The notes: a model not told the origin generated them from the letters alone. 64,000 nt of DNA from an uncultured Ruminococcus sp. (GCA_905202255.1 CAJKRH010000001.1:32413-96412), one strand, 5' to 3'. Numbered from the stretch's first letter, positions 22,580-32,653 are shown. Translations and numbers: made by a program.

Positions 22580-23818
22580 TTAATCCCGTCTGAAAATGTC
22601 TCTTGTATAAACTTTGTCGGCTACATCGTCAAGGCAGCTGTCATATCGGTTGGCGATAATGGCATTGCACATAGCCTTGAATTTTTCAAGATCGTTGACA
22701 ATCTCGCTGCCGAAAAAAGTTTCGCCGTCCTTTAATGTCGGTTCATAAATAACAACCGTTGCACCCTTGGCTTTAATGCGCTTCATTACACCTTGAATGG
22801 ACGACTGACGGAAGTTATCGGAATTAGATTTCATCGTCAGACGATACACACCGATCGTCACAGGCGTTTCCTTTGCTTTGCTGTAAGCGTTATCCTCTTC
22901 ATAACCGTAGTAATCTGCCATGCGAAGTACACGGTCGGCAATAAAGTCTTTACGCGTCCGGTTGGATTCCACAATAGCCTCAATAAGGTTTTCCGGCACA
23001 TCGGCATAGTTGGCAAGCAGCTGTTTGGTATCTTTCGGCAAACAGTATCCTCCGTAACCGAAGGACGGGTTGTTATAGTGGTTGCCGATACGCGGATCAA
23101 GGCACACACCTTCAATGATTTGCTTGGTGTCAAGTCCTTTCATTTCGGCATAGGTGTCAAGCTCGTTGAAATAGGAAACACGCAGGGCGAGATATGTATT
23201 GGCAAACAGTTTTACCGCTTCTGCTTCGGTGAAACCCATAATCAGGGTATCAATGTTCTCTTTGATTGCACCCTTCTGCAAGAGCTTTGCAAAATCGTTT
23301 GCGGCTTTGACAAGTCTTTCATCACTCATATCCGTACCGACAATAATGCGGCTGGGATAGAGGTTGTCATAAAGAGCCTTTGATTCGCGGAGAAACTCCG
23401 GACTGAAAATGATGTTATTGCAGTCATACTTTGCTCTGACCGCTGCTGTAAATCCGACCGGGATTGTGGACTTTATGACCATGATCGCATTCGGATTGTA
23501 CTGCATAACAAGTTTGATGACCGATTCAACCGCAGAGGTGTCAAAGAAATTTTTCTGACTGTCATAATTGGTCGGCGCGGCGATAATAACAAAATCTGCG
23601 TCCTTGTACGCGCTTTCCGCGTCAAGCGTTGCCACAAGATCAAGTTCTTTTTCCGCAAGATATTTTTCTATATATTCGTCCTGTATAGGCGATTTTCTTT
23701 GGTTGATCAATTCCACCTTTTCCGGAATGATGTCAACCGCTTTTACTTTATTGTGCTGTGCCAAAAGTACCGATATTGATAAGCCGACATAGCCGGTTCC
23801 GGCAACTGCAATGTTCAT
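22580..23818 (-). CDS. ugd: UDP-glucose/UDP-sugar 6-dehydrogenase
   Basis: A 412-residue enzyme that oxidises UDP-glucose (or a related UDP-hexose) to the uronic acid with [23 protein letters not shown] is the Rossmann NAD site; [10 protein letters not shown] and [11 protein letters not shown] follow. [12 protein letters not shown] is the family signature and [16 protein letters not shown] holds the catalytic Cys. Length is normal for the short class. The product would supply uronate to the glycan, consistent with the C5-epimerase-like protein encoded at 31752. Confidence 0.93.
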   Translation of the reverse strand: MNIAVAGTGYVGLSISVLLAQHNKVKAVDIIPEKVELINQRKSPIQDEYIEKYLAEKELDLVATLDAESAYKDADFVIIAAPTNYDSQKNFFDTSAVESVIKLVMQYNPNAIMVIKSTIPVGFTAAVRAKYDCNNIIFSPEFLRESKALYDNLYPSRIIVGTDMSDERLVKAANDFAKLLQKGAIKENIDTLIMGFTEAEAVKLFANTYLALRVSYFNELDTYAEMKGLDTKQIIEGVCLDPRIGNHYNNPSFGYGGYCLPKDTKQLLANYADVPENLIEAIVESNRTRKDFIADRVLRMADYYGYEEDNAYSKAKETPVTIGVYRLTMKSNSDNFRQSSIQGVMKRIKAKGATVVIYEPTLKDGETFFGSEIVNDLEKFKAMCNAIIANRYDSCLDDVADKVYTRDIFRRD

Positions 23819-23833
23819 ATTCTTCCCCTCACA

Positions 23834-25282
23834 TTATTTTCTTTTTAATACTTTTCCGACCAACTGCGCTGCGGACACCGTTATGTTTTTTACATCTGTA
23901 TAGTTAAGTGCGATGATAGCAACGCATAGCAACAAATAAACGATATATGAACCAGGAACCTCATAAACAATCAGCGTACAGCCGACCACAGCTAAAATAT
24001 AGGTGGCTATCGTTTGCGGTAAACGAATCTTCACTTTTACCAGCTTTTGAATGGTGTACATTCTGACCACCCATGTGACAAAAAAACTTGCCGCCGTCGC
24101 GATGGATGCTCCTATCACACCGACTGTTTTTATTAAAACCAAGTTTAAGACGATGTTTACTGCCGCGCCGACAGCTACAGATACAAACAACTGTCCTGTC
24201 TTTTTATAAGCACGGAATGCCGATGCCAAAAAGCCGCACAAGCAGGAGAAGAACGCCGACAAGGTGAGAAACGGTATGTGCCGCCACGCGGAAAAGTAAC
24301 TCGGATCAAACAAAATCGACGATACGATTTTTGACAGAGGAATAATAAACAAACAGCCGACAAGCGAAACAATGTGCATATTTTCGTATACCTTGGTATA
24401 ATATGCGGATTCATCGGCATCGTTCACATTGGAAATCGCCGACAATTGCCACGCCTGCGTAAAGATGGACAATACCGCAGTCAGCAAAGAAGGAATTTTG
24501 TTTGCAACACTGAAAATACCGGAAGCGCTCAACCCTTCCCCCGCCGGCAGAAGTCCGATAAGCATATATTTGTTGATATACATATTGATAGACCATGCAA
24601 GGAGTGTAGGGATCATAGGAATACTGTATTTCAGCATTTCCTTTAAAAGTTTTCCGTCCAAAGCAAAGGGGAACAGAAGTTTATAGATGCCGCCGGCAAA
24701 AAACATCAGCACGGTCGGAACGGCAAATCCGATGACGATGCTCAGCAAATAACCCTGAAGCCCTGTTTTGGCAACAAGCAAAAAGTATATGTTGCATACA
24801 ATCACCGTAACGGTTTGAACAATTCCCTGAACGGCAAACAGTTTGGTTTTTTCTAAACCTTTAATAAAATTGGAAAAGCATAAATGAATGTTATACATCG
24901 CATAGGTAGAGACAAAATACCACCAATAGTGAGAAAGCTGTAATGAGATTTCCGAGTTCATCACAGTGATGACTGGATAAAAGGCGAGCAGCAAAAAGAC
25001 GGAAAGAACGGTGATGACGATCGAATTTCCGAACACCGCTCTTTTAGAACAATTTTTATCCAGGGCATACCGCAAGGTGGCATCTGTGATTGCCAGGGTG
25101 AGAACAGGATAAATCAGATTTACGGTTGTGTTGATTAAATCGGCAATGCCGTATTCTTCCGTCAGCAAGACCGCCGTATACAACGGGGTCAATAAAAACA
25201 CAAGAATTTTGGAACCGAATGTACTGATACCGAATAGTATCGTATCGGTCGCGAGCCGTTTTGTTTTTGATGGTGTGGACAT
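23834..25282 (-). CDS. wzx: Polysaccharide (Wzx-type) flippase
   Basis: A 482-residue integral membrane protein of the MOP superfamily with about 12-14 hydrophobic segments. The start TKRLATDTILFGISTFGSKI and the segment MYNIHLCFSNFIKGLEKTKL are typical of polysaccharide_synt flippases. It should move undecaprenyl-linked repeat units outward for the polymerase at 29384. It lies 15 bases upstream of ugd. The Wzx/Wzy pair indicates a polymerised repeat-unit glycan rather than a single-chain ABC-exported one. Confidence 0.9.
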   Translation of the reverse strand: MSTPSKTKRLATDTILFGISTFGSKILVFLLTPLYTAVLLTEEYGIADLINTTVNLIYPVLTLAITDATLRYALDKNCSKRAVFGNSIVITVLSVFLLLAFYPVITVMNSEISLQLSHYWWYFVSTYAMYNIHLCFSNFIKGLEKTKLFAVQGIVQTVTVIVCNIYFLLVAKTGLQGYLLSIVIGFAVPTVLMFFAGGIYKLLFPFALDGKLLKEMLKYSIPMIPTLLAWSINMYINKYMLIGLLPAGEGLSASGIFSVANKIPSLLTAVLSIFTQAWQLSAISNVNDADESAYYTKVYENMHIVSLVGCLFIIPLSKIVSSILFDPSYFSAWRHIPFLTLSAFFSCLCGFLASAFRAYKKTGQLFVSVAVGAAVNIVLNLVLIKTVGVIGASIATAASFFVTWVVRMYTIQKLVKVKIRLPQTIATYILAVVGCTLIVYEVPGSYIVYLLLCVAIIALNYTDVKNITVSAAQLVGKVLKRK

Positions 25283-25303
25283 AACTATTCCCTTTTCATA
25301 CGT

Positions 25304-25966
25304 TTATAGAACATCTTTCCCGTTTCTGAAAAAATGTTCTTCCAACATCAGGCACAGGCAATGATAAATCGGCAAATGGAGCTCCTGAACCTTATAGGTT
25401 TCTGATTGCGGAACACGGATGCAGACATCGGAAATTGCCGAAAGTCTGCTTTCTTTTTCACCGGTGAGTCCGATCACCTTCATACCTTTTGCCCGGGCAG
25501 TGACAGCCGCATACAAAATATTTTTGCTGTTTCCGGAAGTCGATATTCCCAAGAAAACATCTCCGGTTTTACCATAACCGTAAAGCTGCTGGGCAAAACA
25601 CAAAAGAGGTTCACAATCATTCATGTACGCAGTTGTCAGTGCCAAATGACCGTCCAGAGCGATCGCCGGCAACGCACCCTGAAGATGGTTTGACAGTGCC
25701 TCTCCCAACGTTGCATCAACCGAACGCAATGCGCTTGCAAAACCCGGTTCCACGCGCCTGTCCAAAACAAAACTCTTCATAAGTTCTCCCACAATATGCT
25801 CGGAGTCTGCCGCCGAACCACCGTTTCCGGCAACCAGGAGTTTTCCCTGCTTTTCATAGCACTCTGCCAACACATCAAACGCTTCCCCAATGCTTTCCTT
25901 GACCGATTCCAGCTCAGGGTAACGCTGCAATAAGGTACGGATATGCGCCTCTACCGACTTTTTCAT
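25304..25966 (-). CDS. gmhA: Sedoheptulose-7-phosphate isomerase (SIS domain)
   Basis: A 220-residue SIS-domain isomerase that makes D-glycero-D-manno-heptose 7-phosphate. LVAGNGGSAADSEHIVGELM is the GmhA signature; FLGISTSGNSKNILYAAVTA and the C-terminal VQELHLPIYHCLCLMLEE are also typical. The ATG at 25966 behind GAGGAAG is chosen; the frame extends upstream without a good start into the preceding gene. Together with the next two genes it forms the heptose branch of the locus. Confidence 0.92.
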   Translation of the reverse strand: MKKSVEAHIRTLLQRYPELESVKESIGEAFDVLAECYEKQGKLLVAGNGGSAADSEHIVGELMKSFVLDRRVEPGFASALRSVDATLGEALSNHLQGALPAIALDGHLALTTAYMNDCEPLLCFAQQLYGYGKTGDVFLGISTSGNSKNILYAAVTARAKGMKVIGLTGEKESRLSAISDVCIRVPQSETYKVQELHLPIYHCLCLMLEEHFFRNGKDVL

Positions 25967-25989
25967 AAATATGCACTTCCTCTCATTGA

Positions 25990-27282
25990 TTATGTTTTTA
26001 TAATCTGGAGTATCAACTCCGCCAAAGAAGATCCCGTCTTGTTCTGACCGAAAATTTCGTTTCCGATCAGACCGGTCGAACATCCCGCCGCGATTCCGGC
26101 TAAAATATCGTTTTCGCTGTCTCCGATCATCCAGGAAGCGGACAGATCGATATTAAAATCTTTCGCCGCCCGTAACAACAAGCCGGGTTTTGGTTTTCTG
26201 CATTCACAGTCGTATTTCAGTTCCGGAATTTCGCCGGCATATCCTTTGTGCGGATGATGCGGACACACATAAAGACCGTCTATATAAGCTCCGCCTGTTC
26301 CCAACAGTGTTTCCATCTTGTTATGAATTTCACGTAACTGTTTCCATGTCACCTCGCCGCGTGCGATGACCGGTTGGTTTGTAACAACAATGGCAAGATA
26401 ACCGCTGCTGTTGATTTCACGGATTGCTTCCGCCACTCCGTCAATCAATTCAAAATCATCGATATTGCGCAAAAATCCGACATATTTGTTAATCGTACCG
26501 TCTCTGTCGAGAAAAATTGCCTTCTGCTTGTACCTGAGATTTCTTGCCCGAACAAATCCGTTTTGGAAATCCCGGCACACCGCTTCGTACCGTTCCGGTG
26601 TTCCCATATCCTTTACATACTCCGGGCTGTTATAGCAAAATATCTTTCCGGTTCCCGCAAGCGGTTTGAGCAGTTGCCTGTCCAAATCAATTTTCGGCGT
26701 GTCGATCTTCGTCTCCAACACCCTCGGCGAGAGAATATGCAAACCGGCATTCACACGGTTGCAATAATATTCGGGGCGGGGGTCCTCTTTGGCAAGCCAC
26801 TGTGTAACCATATAGTTTTCATCCGAGAGAATCAGTCCGCTGTCGTAGGGGTGACTGTTCGGATGCGTAAACAGAGTGACAAGTCCGCCTTTGCTCTTGT
26901 GGTATTCGACAAACCTGTTGAAATCCACATCAAACACAGCATCCGCATTCAACAGCAGAAAATCGTCCGTCAGTTTATCCTTGATTTTGAACAAAGCACC
27001 CGCATTTCCAAGCGGCTGTTCCTCAAAGTAATATTCAATCCGGACACCGAATGGTTTTCCGGTAACCGGAGATATTTTACTGCCGTCTCCGAAATAGTCC
27101 ATAATTATGTTTCCGAGATGAGAAACCGTCAGAATAATATCCGTAAACCCCTGATCCCGCAAACTCATAATTTCATGTTCCAAAACCGGCATACCGTCAA
27201 TTTTTATCATCGGCTTGGGAATGTCGCTTGCAACAGAGGATATTCGGGTTCCTTTTCCCCCTGCCATAATAACTGTTTTCAT
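25990..27282 (-). CDS. Fused heptose-1-P guanylyltransferase (HddC) / heptose bisphosphatase (GmhB)
   Basis: A 430-residue fusion. Residues 1-230 are a nucleotidyltransferase, MKTVIMAGGKGTRISSVA, with DFLLLNADAVFDVDFNRF. Residues ~255-430 are a HAD-IIIA phosphatase, KAIFLDRDGTINKYVGFLRN, with TNQPVIARG, a Cys/His zinc loop (CPHHPHKGYAGE, CECRKPKPGLLL) and MIGDSENDILAG. In separate-gene systems such as Aneurinibacillus thermoaerophilus these enzymes are HddC and GmhB and make GDP-D-glycero-alpha-D-manno-heptose. A strong GGAGG before ATG 27282 decides the start. Confidence 0.9.
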   Translation of the reverse strand: MKTVIMAGGKGTRISSVASDIPKPMIKIDGMPVLEHEIMSLRDQGFTDIILTVSHLGNIIMDYFGDGSKISPVTGKPFGVRIEYYFEEQPLGNAGALFKIKDKLTDDFLLLNADAVFDVDFNRFVEYHKSKGGLVTLFTHPNSHPYDSGLILSDENYMVTQWLAKEDPRPEYYCNRVNAGLHILSPRVLETKIDTPKIDLDRQLLKPLAGTGKIFCYNSPEYVKDMGTPERYEAVCRDFQNGFVRARNLRYKQKAIFLDRDGTINKYVGFLRNIDDFELIDGVAEAIREINSSGYLAIVVTNQPVIARGEVTWKQLREIHNKMETLLGTGGAYIDGLYVCPHHPHKGYAGEIPELKYDCECRKPKPGLLLRAAKDFNIDLSASWMIGDSENDILAGIAAGCSTGLIGNEIFGQNKTGSSLAELILQIIKT

Positions 27283-27302
27283 ATAGGACCTCCGCAAGAA
27301 AA

Positions 27303-28301
27303 TCATCTCGGAATATATGTCTCCGGACTGTAGTGTATAACCCTCGTTCCGCCGTTCTCAAATTCAAATGGTATGTACATAAGATCTTTCATCGCACTCA
27401 TAACGGACTCTCTATACTCTGGCTGAACATAAAAAACAAGAAAGCCTCCGCCGCCGGCTCCCAAAAGTTTGCCTCCCAATGCACCCGCCTTTATCCCCTC
27501 CTGATAGAACCGGTCAATGCTATCGGTGGAAACAGCAGAACCTGTCCGTTTTTTCAACTGCCAGGTATGATCCAGCAATCTGCCGAAGTCGTCAAGATCG
27601 GCATCGGTGTCAGTCAGAATATTCTCCGCCTCATTTACCAAAAGATACATTTCCCTTAACTGATTCTTTTTTTCATCCGCCGCTATATGATTTGCTTTCT
27701 GAACGTCGGATGAAAACCTCGTAAACCCCGTAAAAAACATCAACAGGTTGTCGTTTAAGCGTTTTTTCCGTTCGGGGGAAAGGATGACCGGCAATACCTC
27801 ATAACCATCGGCATTGAAGTTGATACGGTTGAATCCACCAAAGGATGCGGCAATCTGATCCTGCCAGCCCCCTGCTTCCCGACACAGAACACGCTCTAAA
27901 TAGATGGCTTCATCGGCAAGTTTTCTCTTGTCTGCATATTTTCCTTTCAAAGCATAAAATGCGTTTAACATTCCGACCGCAAAGGAGCTGCTGGTTCCGA
28001 GTCCGGATCGTGCCGGAAGATCCGCCTCATACGTCAGACGGATTTCGTGCATATCCAAAAATTTCATTGCCTCACGAATTGCCGGATGCTCAATTTGCGA
28101 GATATCCGTCACCCGCTCGGTCTTGGAATAAGACAACTCGGTAGTATAGTCAAAAAAACGCGGAAGGTGTCTCACATTGACATAGCAATATTTGTCAAAA
28201 GTTGTCGAAAGCACCGCGCCTCCGTTTTCCCTGAAATAGCTTTCCATATCGGTTCCGCCGCCGAAAAATGACATCCGGAACGGGGTTTTGGTAATAATCA
28301 T
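27303..28301 (-). CDS. hddA: D-glycero-D-manno-heptose-7-phosphate kinase (GHMP family)
   Basis: A 332-residue sugar kinase. MIITKTPFRMSFFGGGTDME is the N-terminal GHMP signature, ARSGLGTSSSFAVGMLNAF the phosphate loop and GGKLLGAGGGGFLVFYVQP the C-terminal glycine loop. It phosphorylates the anomeric position of heptose 7-phosphate, giving the bisphosphate used by the GmhB domain. Its position beside gmhA and hddC-gmhB makes the heptose assignment firm relative to other GHMP kinases. Confidence 0.9.
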   Translation of the reverse strand: MIITKTPFRMSFFGGGTDMESYFRENGGAVLSTTFDKYCYVNVRHLPRFFDYTTELSYSKTERVTDISQIEHPAIREAMKFLDMHEIRLTYEADLPARSGLGTSSSFAVGMLNAFYALKGKYADKRKLADEAIYLERVLCREAGGWQDQIAASFGGFNRINFNADGYEVLPVILSPERKKRLNDNLLMFFTGFTRFSSDVQKANHIAADEKKNQLREMYLLVNEAENILTDTDADLDDFGRLLDHTWQLKKRTGSAVSTDSIDRFYQEGIKAGALGGKLLGAGGGGFLVFYVQPEYRESVMSAMKDLMYIPFEFENGGTRVIHYSPETYIPR

Positions 28302-28314
28302 TTCTGCCCTCCTG

Positions 28315-29412
28315 TCACAAGCCGAGTGCCGTTTTCAACCACAACAGCGATTCATCCCTCATACTCTGAACCTTCCGGTCCACTTCTTCAAAATTCGGAA
28401 CCGCCACCAAATTCAAATCATCGTCCGGAGAGACGATTCTGTCTTCGAGTTTCAATTCCGCCAACAAACACCGGATTCGGGAATTTGTATTCTCCTTTCC
28501 CGGGTTCACCACCGAATAGAAATTCTTGTGAAACAAAACAGAAAACGCCGTTCCGTGAAAGGAATCCGTCACAACATATTTTGCCCCGGACAGCATTCTC
28601 AAAAAATCTTCCGGAGAAATAGAAGAAACGTTGCTGTACTTACGCAACAAAATATCTCCCTTTATGTCTTTGTTGACCACACAGACCTTCAAACCGGTCT
28701 TCCTGTGCAGATTGCGTACAAAGTCCACCAGCAACGGAATATTTCCCAAATTATACACAAACACATATTCTTCTTCCGGTGGGGGGCTGTCAAACCTTTT
28801 CCACAGAGGATTGCCTGCCAGCAACACAGGATCCAGAACCGTCCGGTATGTTTGTCCGAGCAATTGCGTCACAAAATCGGCTGCTTCCTTTTCCCGAAAA
28901 GATATGGAGTGGAACGCGCCCAACAGAGTTTTGTAATCGACCTTGTATTTTTCCTGCCACAGATTCAAAAAAGCATTGTTTCCGATGCTTGCAGCATAGG
29001 CTATTTTCTTTGCCTTTCCGTTGAAATCCAACAGATACGCACTGTCACCGTCCGTGTTTTTCGGGTTGAAAACCTGATCGCTACCCACAATAACCGCATC
29101 ATACTTTTCCGAAAGGTCTTTTGAAACGGTTTCTACACGGTCGGACAGCATCAGATTTTTGTGCCGGAAATTCCGGAAAGCATCCTTCTTTTTATCCAAC
29201 CGATGCAAACTGAGAATGTCGTTTACATATACTTTCCAGCTTGCACATTCGCTCATTTTTTTTCGTCTGTATTGCTTTTCGACAGCCGGACAGGAATAAT
29301 CGACAATTTCGCATTCCGCCCCCAACGCCGAAACCGTCTGTTGCAAGGCGTATGCCTGCAATACGGCTCCGTAATTTATGGCATTATGAAAAGTTAAAAT
29401 TCCGACTTTCAT
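28315..29412 (-). CDS. Polysaccharide pyruvyltransferase family protein
   Basis: A 365-residue CsaB/WcaK-like enzyme. MKVGILTFHNAINYGAVLQA is a hallmark start; YDAVIVGSDQVFNPKNTD and YVVTDSFHGTAFSVLFHKNF (the S-F-H-G-T motif) are the conserved pyruvyltransferase sequences. Members transfer pyruvate from PEP to a sugar of the glycan as a ketal, adding negative charge. The ATG at 29412 lies inside the end of the polymerase gene (29 bases of overlap), so translation is coupled. Confidence 0.88.
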   Translation of the reverse strand: MKVGILTFHNAINYGAVLQAYALQQTVSALGAECEIVDYSCPAVEKQYRRKKMSECASWKVYVNDILSLHRLDKKKDAFRNFRHKNLMLSDRVETVSKDLSEKYDAVIVGSDQVFNPKNTDGDSAYLLDFNGKAKKIAYAASIGNNAFLNLWQEKYKVDYKTLLGAFHSISFREKEAADFVTQLLGQTYRTVLDPVLLAGNPLWKRFDSPPPEEEYVFVYNLGNIPLLVDFVRNLHRKTGLKVCVVNKDIKGDILLRKYSNVSSISPEDFLRMLSGAKYVVTDSFHGTAFSVLFHKNFYSVVNPGKENTNSRIRCLLAELKLEDRIVSPDDDLNLVAVPNFEEVDRKVQSMRDESLLWLKTALGL

Positions 29413-30637
29413 GGTATAATTGTTCCTTTCCGGGCGCATACGAAGTTAGTTCCGGCACTCTTCTCGCCGTTACAACACTGAAGATCACATATATGATAAA
29501 GAAAGAATTGGAATATATCGGGTTGCCCGACATTCCATACACAAGCATCAGCAACTGTACATAGATCGACATAGGCTCTCTTCTCCGGATTGCGCCAACC
29601 AGATTATAGAGGAAAAACATGACATAAATCAAAGCACCTATCACGCCGTGGTCATAAAACAACTGCAAATAAATATTATGCAATCCCGCATCATATACCG
29701 TATAAGCAGAACCCGTTCCCATTCCGAAAATTGCATTCCGAAATGCCTCGATCGCACTTTTCCAGATTTCGCTTCTTCCCGTCGTAATGTCGCCGTCGGC
29801 ACTATCAAATCTTTCTATGAACACCCGAACGATTGCATTTTGTTGGCTTACCAAAAAGAGGACAATTGCGCACGCGACAATCAGCAAAATCATTTTGACC
29901 ATGGTCTTCGCGGACACCCTTTTCCAAATCATATAAGTCATCACCAACGCGATCAATAAAGCAACCGCCACGCCTCGTTTGCTGGTCAAAATCACGGCGA
30001 AAACCGACAATCCCCCCACGACCAGTCGAAACACCTTGTCCCAAATCGGCATTTCGGGATTCTGCAACCATCCGAATATCATAAATCCGAACAGCACGGC
30101 AACAAAATACGCAGCATCTGCCGTATAGGCGGAAAAGCCCGCATATGCGCCGTCCACAGTATACGACCACATCAAGTGTTCATAGCAGTCCGCCCGAAGC
30201 AGATTGCCCAAAAGGCTGTTGACCGCATCGCTGAACAGATATTGAAACATCACGCCGAACAGAACGACAAAAGAACATACGCAAACGATTTTCTTCAGTT
30301 TGCCAAGCAAAGTGTTGTCTTGTGCAAGCGCAATGAGGAAAACAAACGTCACGGCAGTAAGAATTGCCTCTCTGTTTCCTTTCGCCGGATTGTCTGTATA
30401 AATGACTCCCACCGCCGAAACCAACGTAACCAGACCCATCAGCAACATCTGCGTTGACAGGTATATCTTCTGACCGAAAAACAGCCACACAACAAGACCC
30501 GCAAAAGCGATATACAAAAAAAACGTAGAACTGAACGGATACGCAAACTGGTAACAAAAAACATATAACACCAGTGAAAGGATGGCAGGATACGCAATAA
30601 TGCCGTTTTTTACGCTGGGGACAATCTTTGCTTTCAT
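29384..30637 (-). CDS. wzy: O-antigen polymerase/ligase-like membrane protein (Wzy)
   Basis: A 417-residue membrane protein with about ten hydrophobic segments. The Wzy_C-type signature is near the C-terminal third: FDSADGDITTGRSEIWKSAI, then FGMGTGSAYTVYDAGLHNIY (GxGxGS ... HN). It likely polymerises glycan repeat units on the outer face. A second ATG four codons upstream (30649) overlaps the preceding stop; AAGGA sits too close to that one, so 30637 is preferred. Confidence 0.87.
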   Translation of the reverse strand: MKAKIVPSVKNGIIAYPAILSLVLYVFCYQFAYPFSSTFFLYIAFAGLVVWLFFGQKIYLSTQMLLMGLVTLVSAVGVIYTDNPAKGNREAILTAVTFVFLIALAQDNTLLGKLKKIVCVCSFVVLFGVMFQYLFSDAVNSLLGNLLRADCYEHLMWSYTVDGAYAGFSAYTADAAYFVAVLFGFMIFGWLQNPEMPIWDKVFRLVVGGLSVFAVILTSKRGVAVALLIALVMTYMIWKRVSAKTMVKMILLIVACAIVLFLVSQQNAIVRVFIERFDSADGDITTGRSEIWKSAIEAFRNAIFGMGTGSAYTVYDAGLHNIYLQLFYDHGVIGALIYVMFFLYNLVGAIRRREPMSIYVQLLMLVYGMSGNPIYSNSFFIIYVIFSVVTARRVPELTSYAPGKEQLYHESRNFNFS

Positions 30638-30638
30638 A

Positions 30639-31742
30639 TTATGATTCATTCCTTATTCTCACACACAATAATTTTAACAGCACCTCAAGATTGTTCTTCC
30701 ATAAAAAGTTTTTCTGATAGTATTCGGATATCGCCGTTTCGGACACCGAAAAATCCGCACTGTTAAACCGGCGCAAAATTTCCGACAACTCCTCCACCGA
30801 TCTGAACACATACCCCGTCTTTTCTTCTATCACATTTTCCGTCAGCCCGCGCAGATTGGAAACCACAACCGACTTACCGAATTTGTATGCAATGGGCAGA
30901 ACGCCGCTTTGAGAAGCTTCTGTATAAGGCATTATAACCGACACGGCGTTTTGGAAAAGCCACACCATTTCACTGTCGGTGATAAAACGGATAATCGACG
31001 TGATGCGGCATTCGGATTGAATCAAGCGGCTTTCCTCTTCGGATAGCTGTCCTTTTCCGGCGATGATCAATCCGGTTTTGGCTTTGAGGTCTTCCGCCAA
31101 TGCGCTGTATGCACGACAAAGTGTGTCGATTCCTTTATATTTGTCAATCCGCCCGAAGAACAAAAAGAAATTCTTTTCCTCATCTCCGATTTCCGGCGGC
31201 TTTTGCGGTACCATTTCCGGAACATGAGCCGGCAACCGGAACACCACCGTATTCTTCGCCCCGTATTCCTTTCGGAACGCCTCCTCGGAATTAGCGGAAA
31301 GCAAAATGATTTTATCAGTACATTTTATGGTTTTCCGGGTCATTCGCCTACGAAGAACATCGACCAAAATTCTTCTTGCCCCCATTTTCCGGTACGGATG
31401 ATGCTGTACATCATGAACCACCATCGCGGTTCTGACCGCGTTTTGATTCAAAATCTTATTGAGTTGTTGCATCAGAATAGAGTCTTCCGTAAAAATTACG
31501 ACATCCGGCAAAAGCGACATGATTTGTTCTGCAACACAAAGAATCTCCTTGCTGTTGCCCTTCAACGTCTTTGCTTTGACATAAGGAACGACGCAGTCCG
31601 CGATATCCCGATATAAACTTTCCTCAACGACATCCGGCAAGAACAACCTGCAATCTGTCAATGCCTTAGTTTCTCGTGCAATTGATGTTGAAAATTGCAG
31701 GATTCCCCCGTTCAATTCTGCCGGTGATACGTATACAACCAT
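30639..31742 (-). CDS. Glycosyltransferase, GT4-like
   Basis: A 367-residue GT-B enzyme. The start MVVYVSPAELNGGILQFSTS has the G-G loop of GT4 acceptor domains. The C-terminal domain has FFLFFGRIDKYKGIDTLCRA, LIIAGKG and AVSVIMPYTEASQSGVLPIA, the E-x7-E equivalent nucleotide-sugar site. Acceptor and donor unknown. GAGGAGAAAAT precedes the start. Confidence 0.88.
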   Translation of the reverse strand: MVVYVSPAELNGGILQFSTSIARETKALTDCRLFLPDVVEESLYRDIADCVVPYVKAKTLKGNSKEILCVAEQIMSLLPDVVIFTEDSILMQQLNKILNQNAVRTAMVVHDVQHHPYRKMGARRILVDVLRRRMTRKTIKCTDKIILLSANSEEAFRKEYGAKNTVVFRLPAHVPEMVPQKPPEIGDEEKNFFLFFGRIDKYKGIDTLCRAYSALAEDLKAKTGLIIAGKGQLSEEESRLIQSECRITSIIRFITDSEMVWLFQNAVSVIMPYTEASQSGVLPIAYKFGKSVVVSNLRGLTENVIEEKTGYVFRSVEELSEILRRFNSADFSVSETAISEYYQKNFLWKNNLEVLLKLLCVRIRNES

Positions 31743-31751
31743 ATTTTCTCC

Positions 31752-32651
31752 TCATTCCGATATTTTTTGCAATGCTTTTTTCACAAACGCCCTCTTCGGC
31801 TTCCAAAAGCTCTTTTGATAGCTTTCCCATTTATCAGCATATTCCTTATAGATTTCCTCTCCGAAAAGATCATACATCACTCTGAGCTGTGCGATATGAA
31901 GCTTGTGATAGAACGGACTGCAAATGCGCTTTCCGTCTTCATATCTGCTCCAATATTTCATATCAAAATTCGGAAGCCGCTTTTTCAACGACGCAAGCGT
32001 GGCTGCGAGAACATCCTTTGCACTCCCGTCGTCCGTATATTTGACATAGTCATACAGTCCCCACAGTGAAAAAATCCATCCGTTCAATATAACGGGATTG
32101 CAGGTTGCTTCATAAAGAAGCACATCTCCGTTTTCATATCCGGTCGTGCCACCATCCGGAATCGGTTTCAGCATAAAATTCTTCGCCCTGTTCGCAGCAC
32201 GGATATATTTTTCCTCCCGGGTCACAATATGTGCGCGGATGAGCAGGGAAATTCCCTCTCCCTGTGCCATGGATGAATAGGGATGCTCCGGATTCTTGTA
32301 AACAAACGTCACCCAGCCCCCATCCTCCTGCTGATTATCTACTGCCCAATCGGCACAGGCAAGAAGTTTCTTTTTGTATGTATCCTCGCCCGATTTCAGA
32401 TACAGGTCATAAGCAGCCAACCCATATTGAAAAATTCCGATGGAAAAATATATTTCTTCCCCTGTATCTACGTGATACTTTGGAACAAGTATATCTGGAT
32501 TATCCCGCGTCACTTTTTCGGTTAAGTCGTTGTAATATCCTGCCACCTCGGTTTTGGAATAGCAGGTTCCTACGCCTTGGTTCACATGAGAAATACTTTT
32601 TCCTGTAAGCATCCTATACCACTTTTTGATTTTGTAAAGGGAGACCCCCAT
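31752..32651 (-). CDS. D-glucuronyl C5-epimerase-like protein
   Basis: A 299-residue protein resembling the catalytic C-terminal domain of glucuronyl C5-epimerases (GLCE_C). VPKYHVDTGEEIYFSIGIFQ, ADWAVDNQQEDGGWVTFVYK, YSSMAQGEGISLLIRAHIVT and CNPVILNGWIFSLWGLYDYV are the conserved alpha/alpha-toroid parts. Epimerisation of glucuronate to iduronate in the glycan would fit with ugd in the same locus, but bacterial relatives are mostly uncharacterised. No signal peptide. ATG 32651 behind AAGG is taken rather than the TTG two codons upstream. Confidence 0.75.
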   Translation of the reverse strand: MGVSLYKIKKWYRMLTGKSISHVNQGVGTCYSKTEVAGYYNDLTEKVTRDNPDILVPKYHVDTGEEIYFSIGIFQYGLAAYDLYLKSGEDTYKKKLLACADWAVDNQQEDGGWVTFVYKNPEHPYSSMAQGEGISLLIRAHIVTREEKYIRAANRAKNFMLKPIPDGGTTGYENGDVLLYEATCNPVILNGWIFSLWGLYDYVKYTDDGSAKDVLAATLASLKKRLPNFDMKYWSRYEDGKRICSPFYHKLHIAQLRVMYDLFGEEIYKEYADKWESYQKSFWKPKRAFVKKALQKISE

Positions 32652-32653
32652 AA

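Noticed and set aside
26374..29124. Long plus-strand frames opposite hddC-gmhB and the pyruvyltransferase
   Set aside because: They are antisense to well-recognised enzymes, begin without ribosome sites and show no family resemblance.
31752..32651. Squalene-hopene/terpene cyclase-like or glycoside hydrolase assignment
   Set aside because: The alpha/alpha repeat alone would allow it, but the conserved segments (YSSMAQGEGISLL, NGWIFSLWGLYDY) fit the glucuronyl C5-epimerase C-terminal domain and the locus has ugd.
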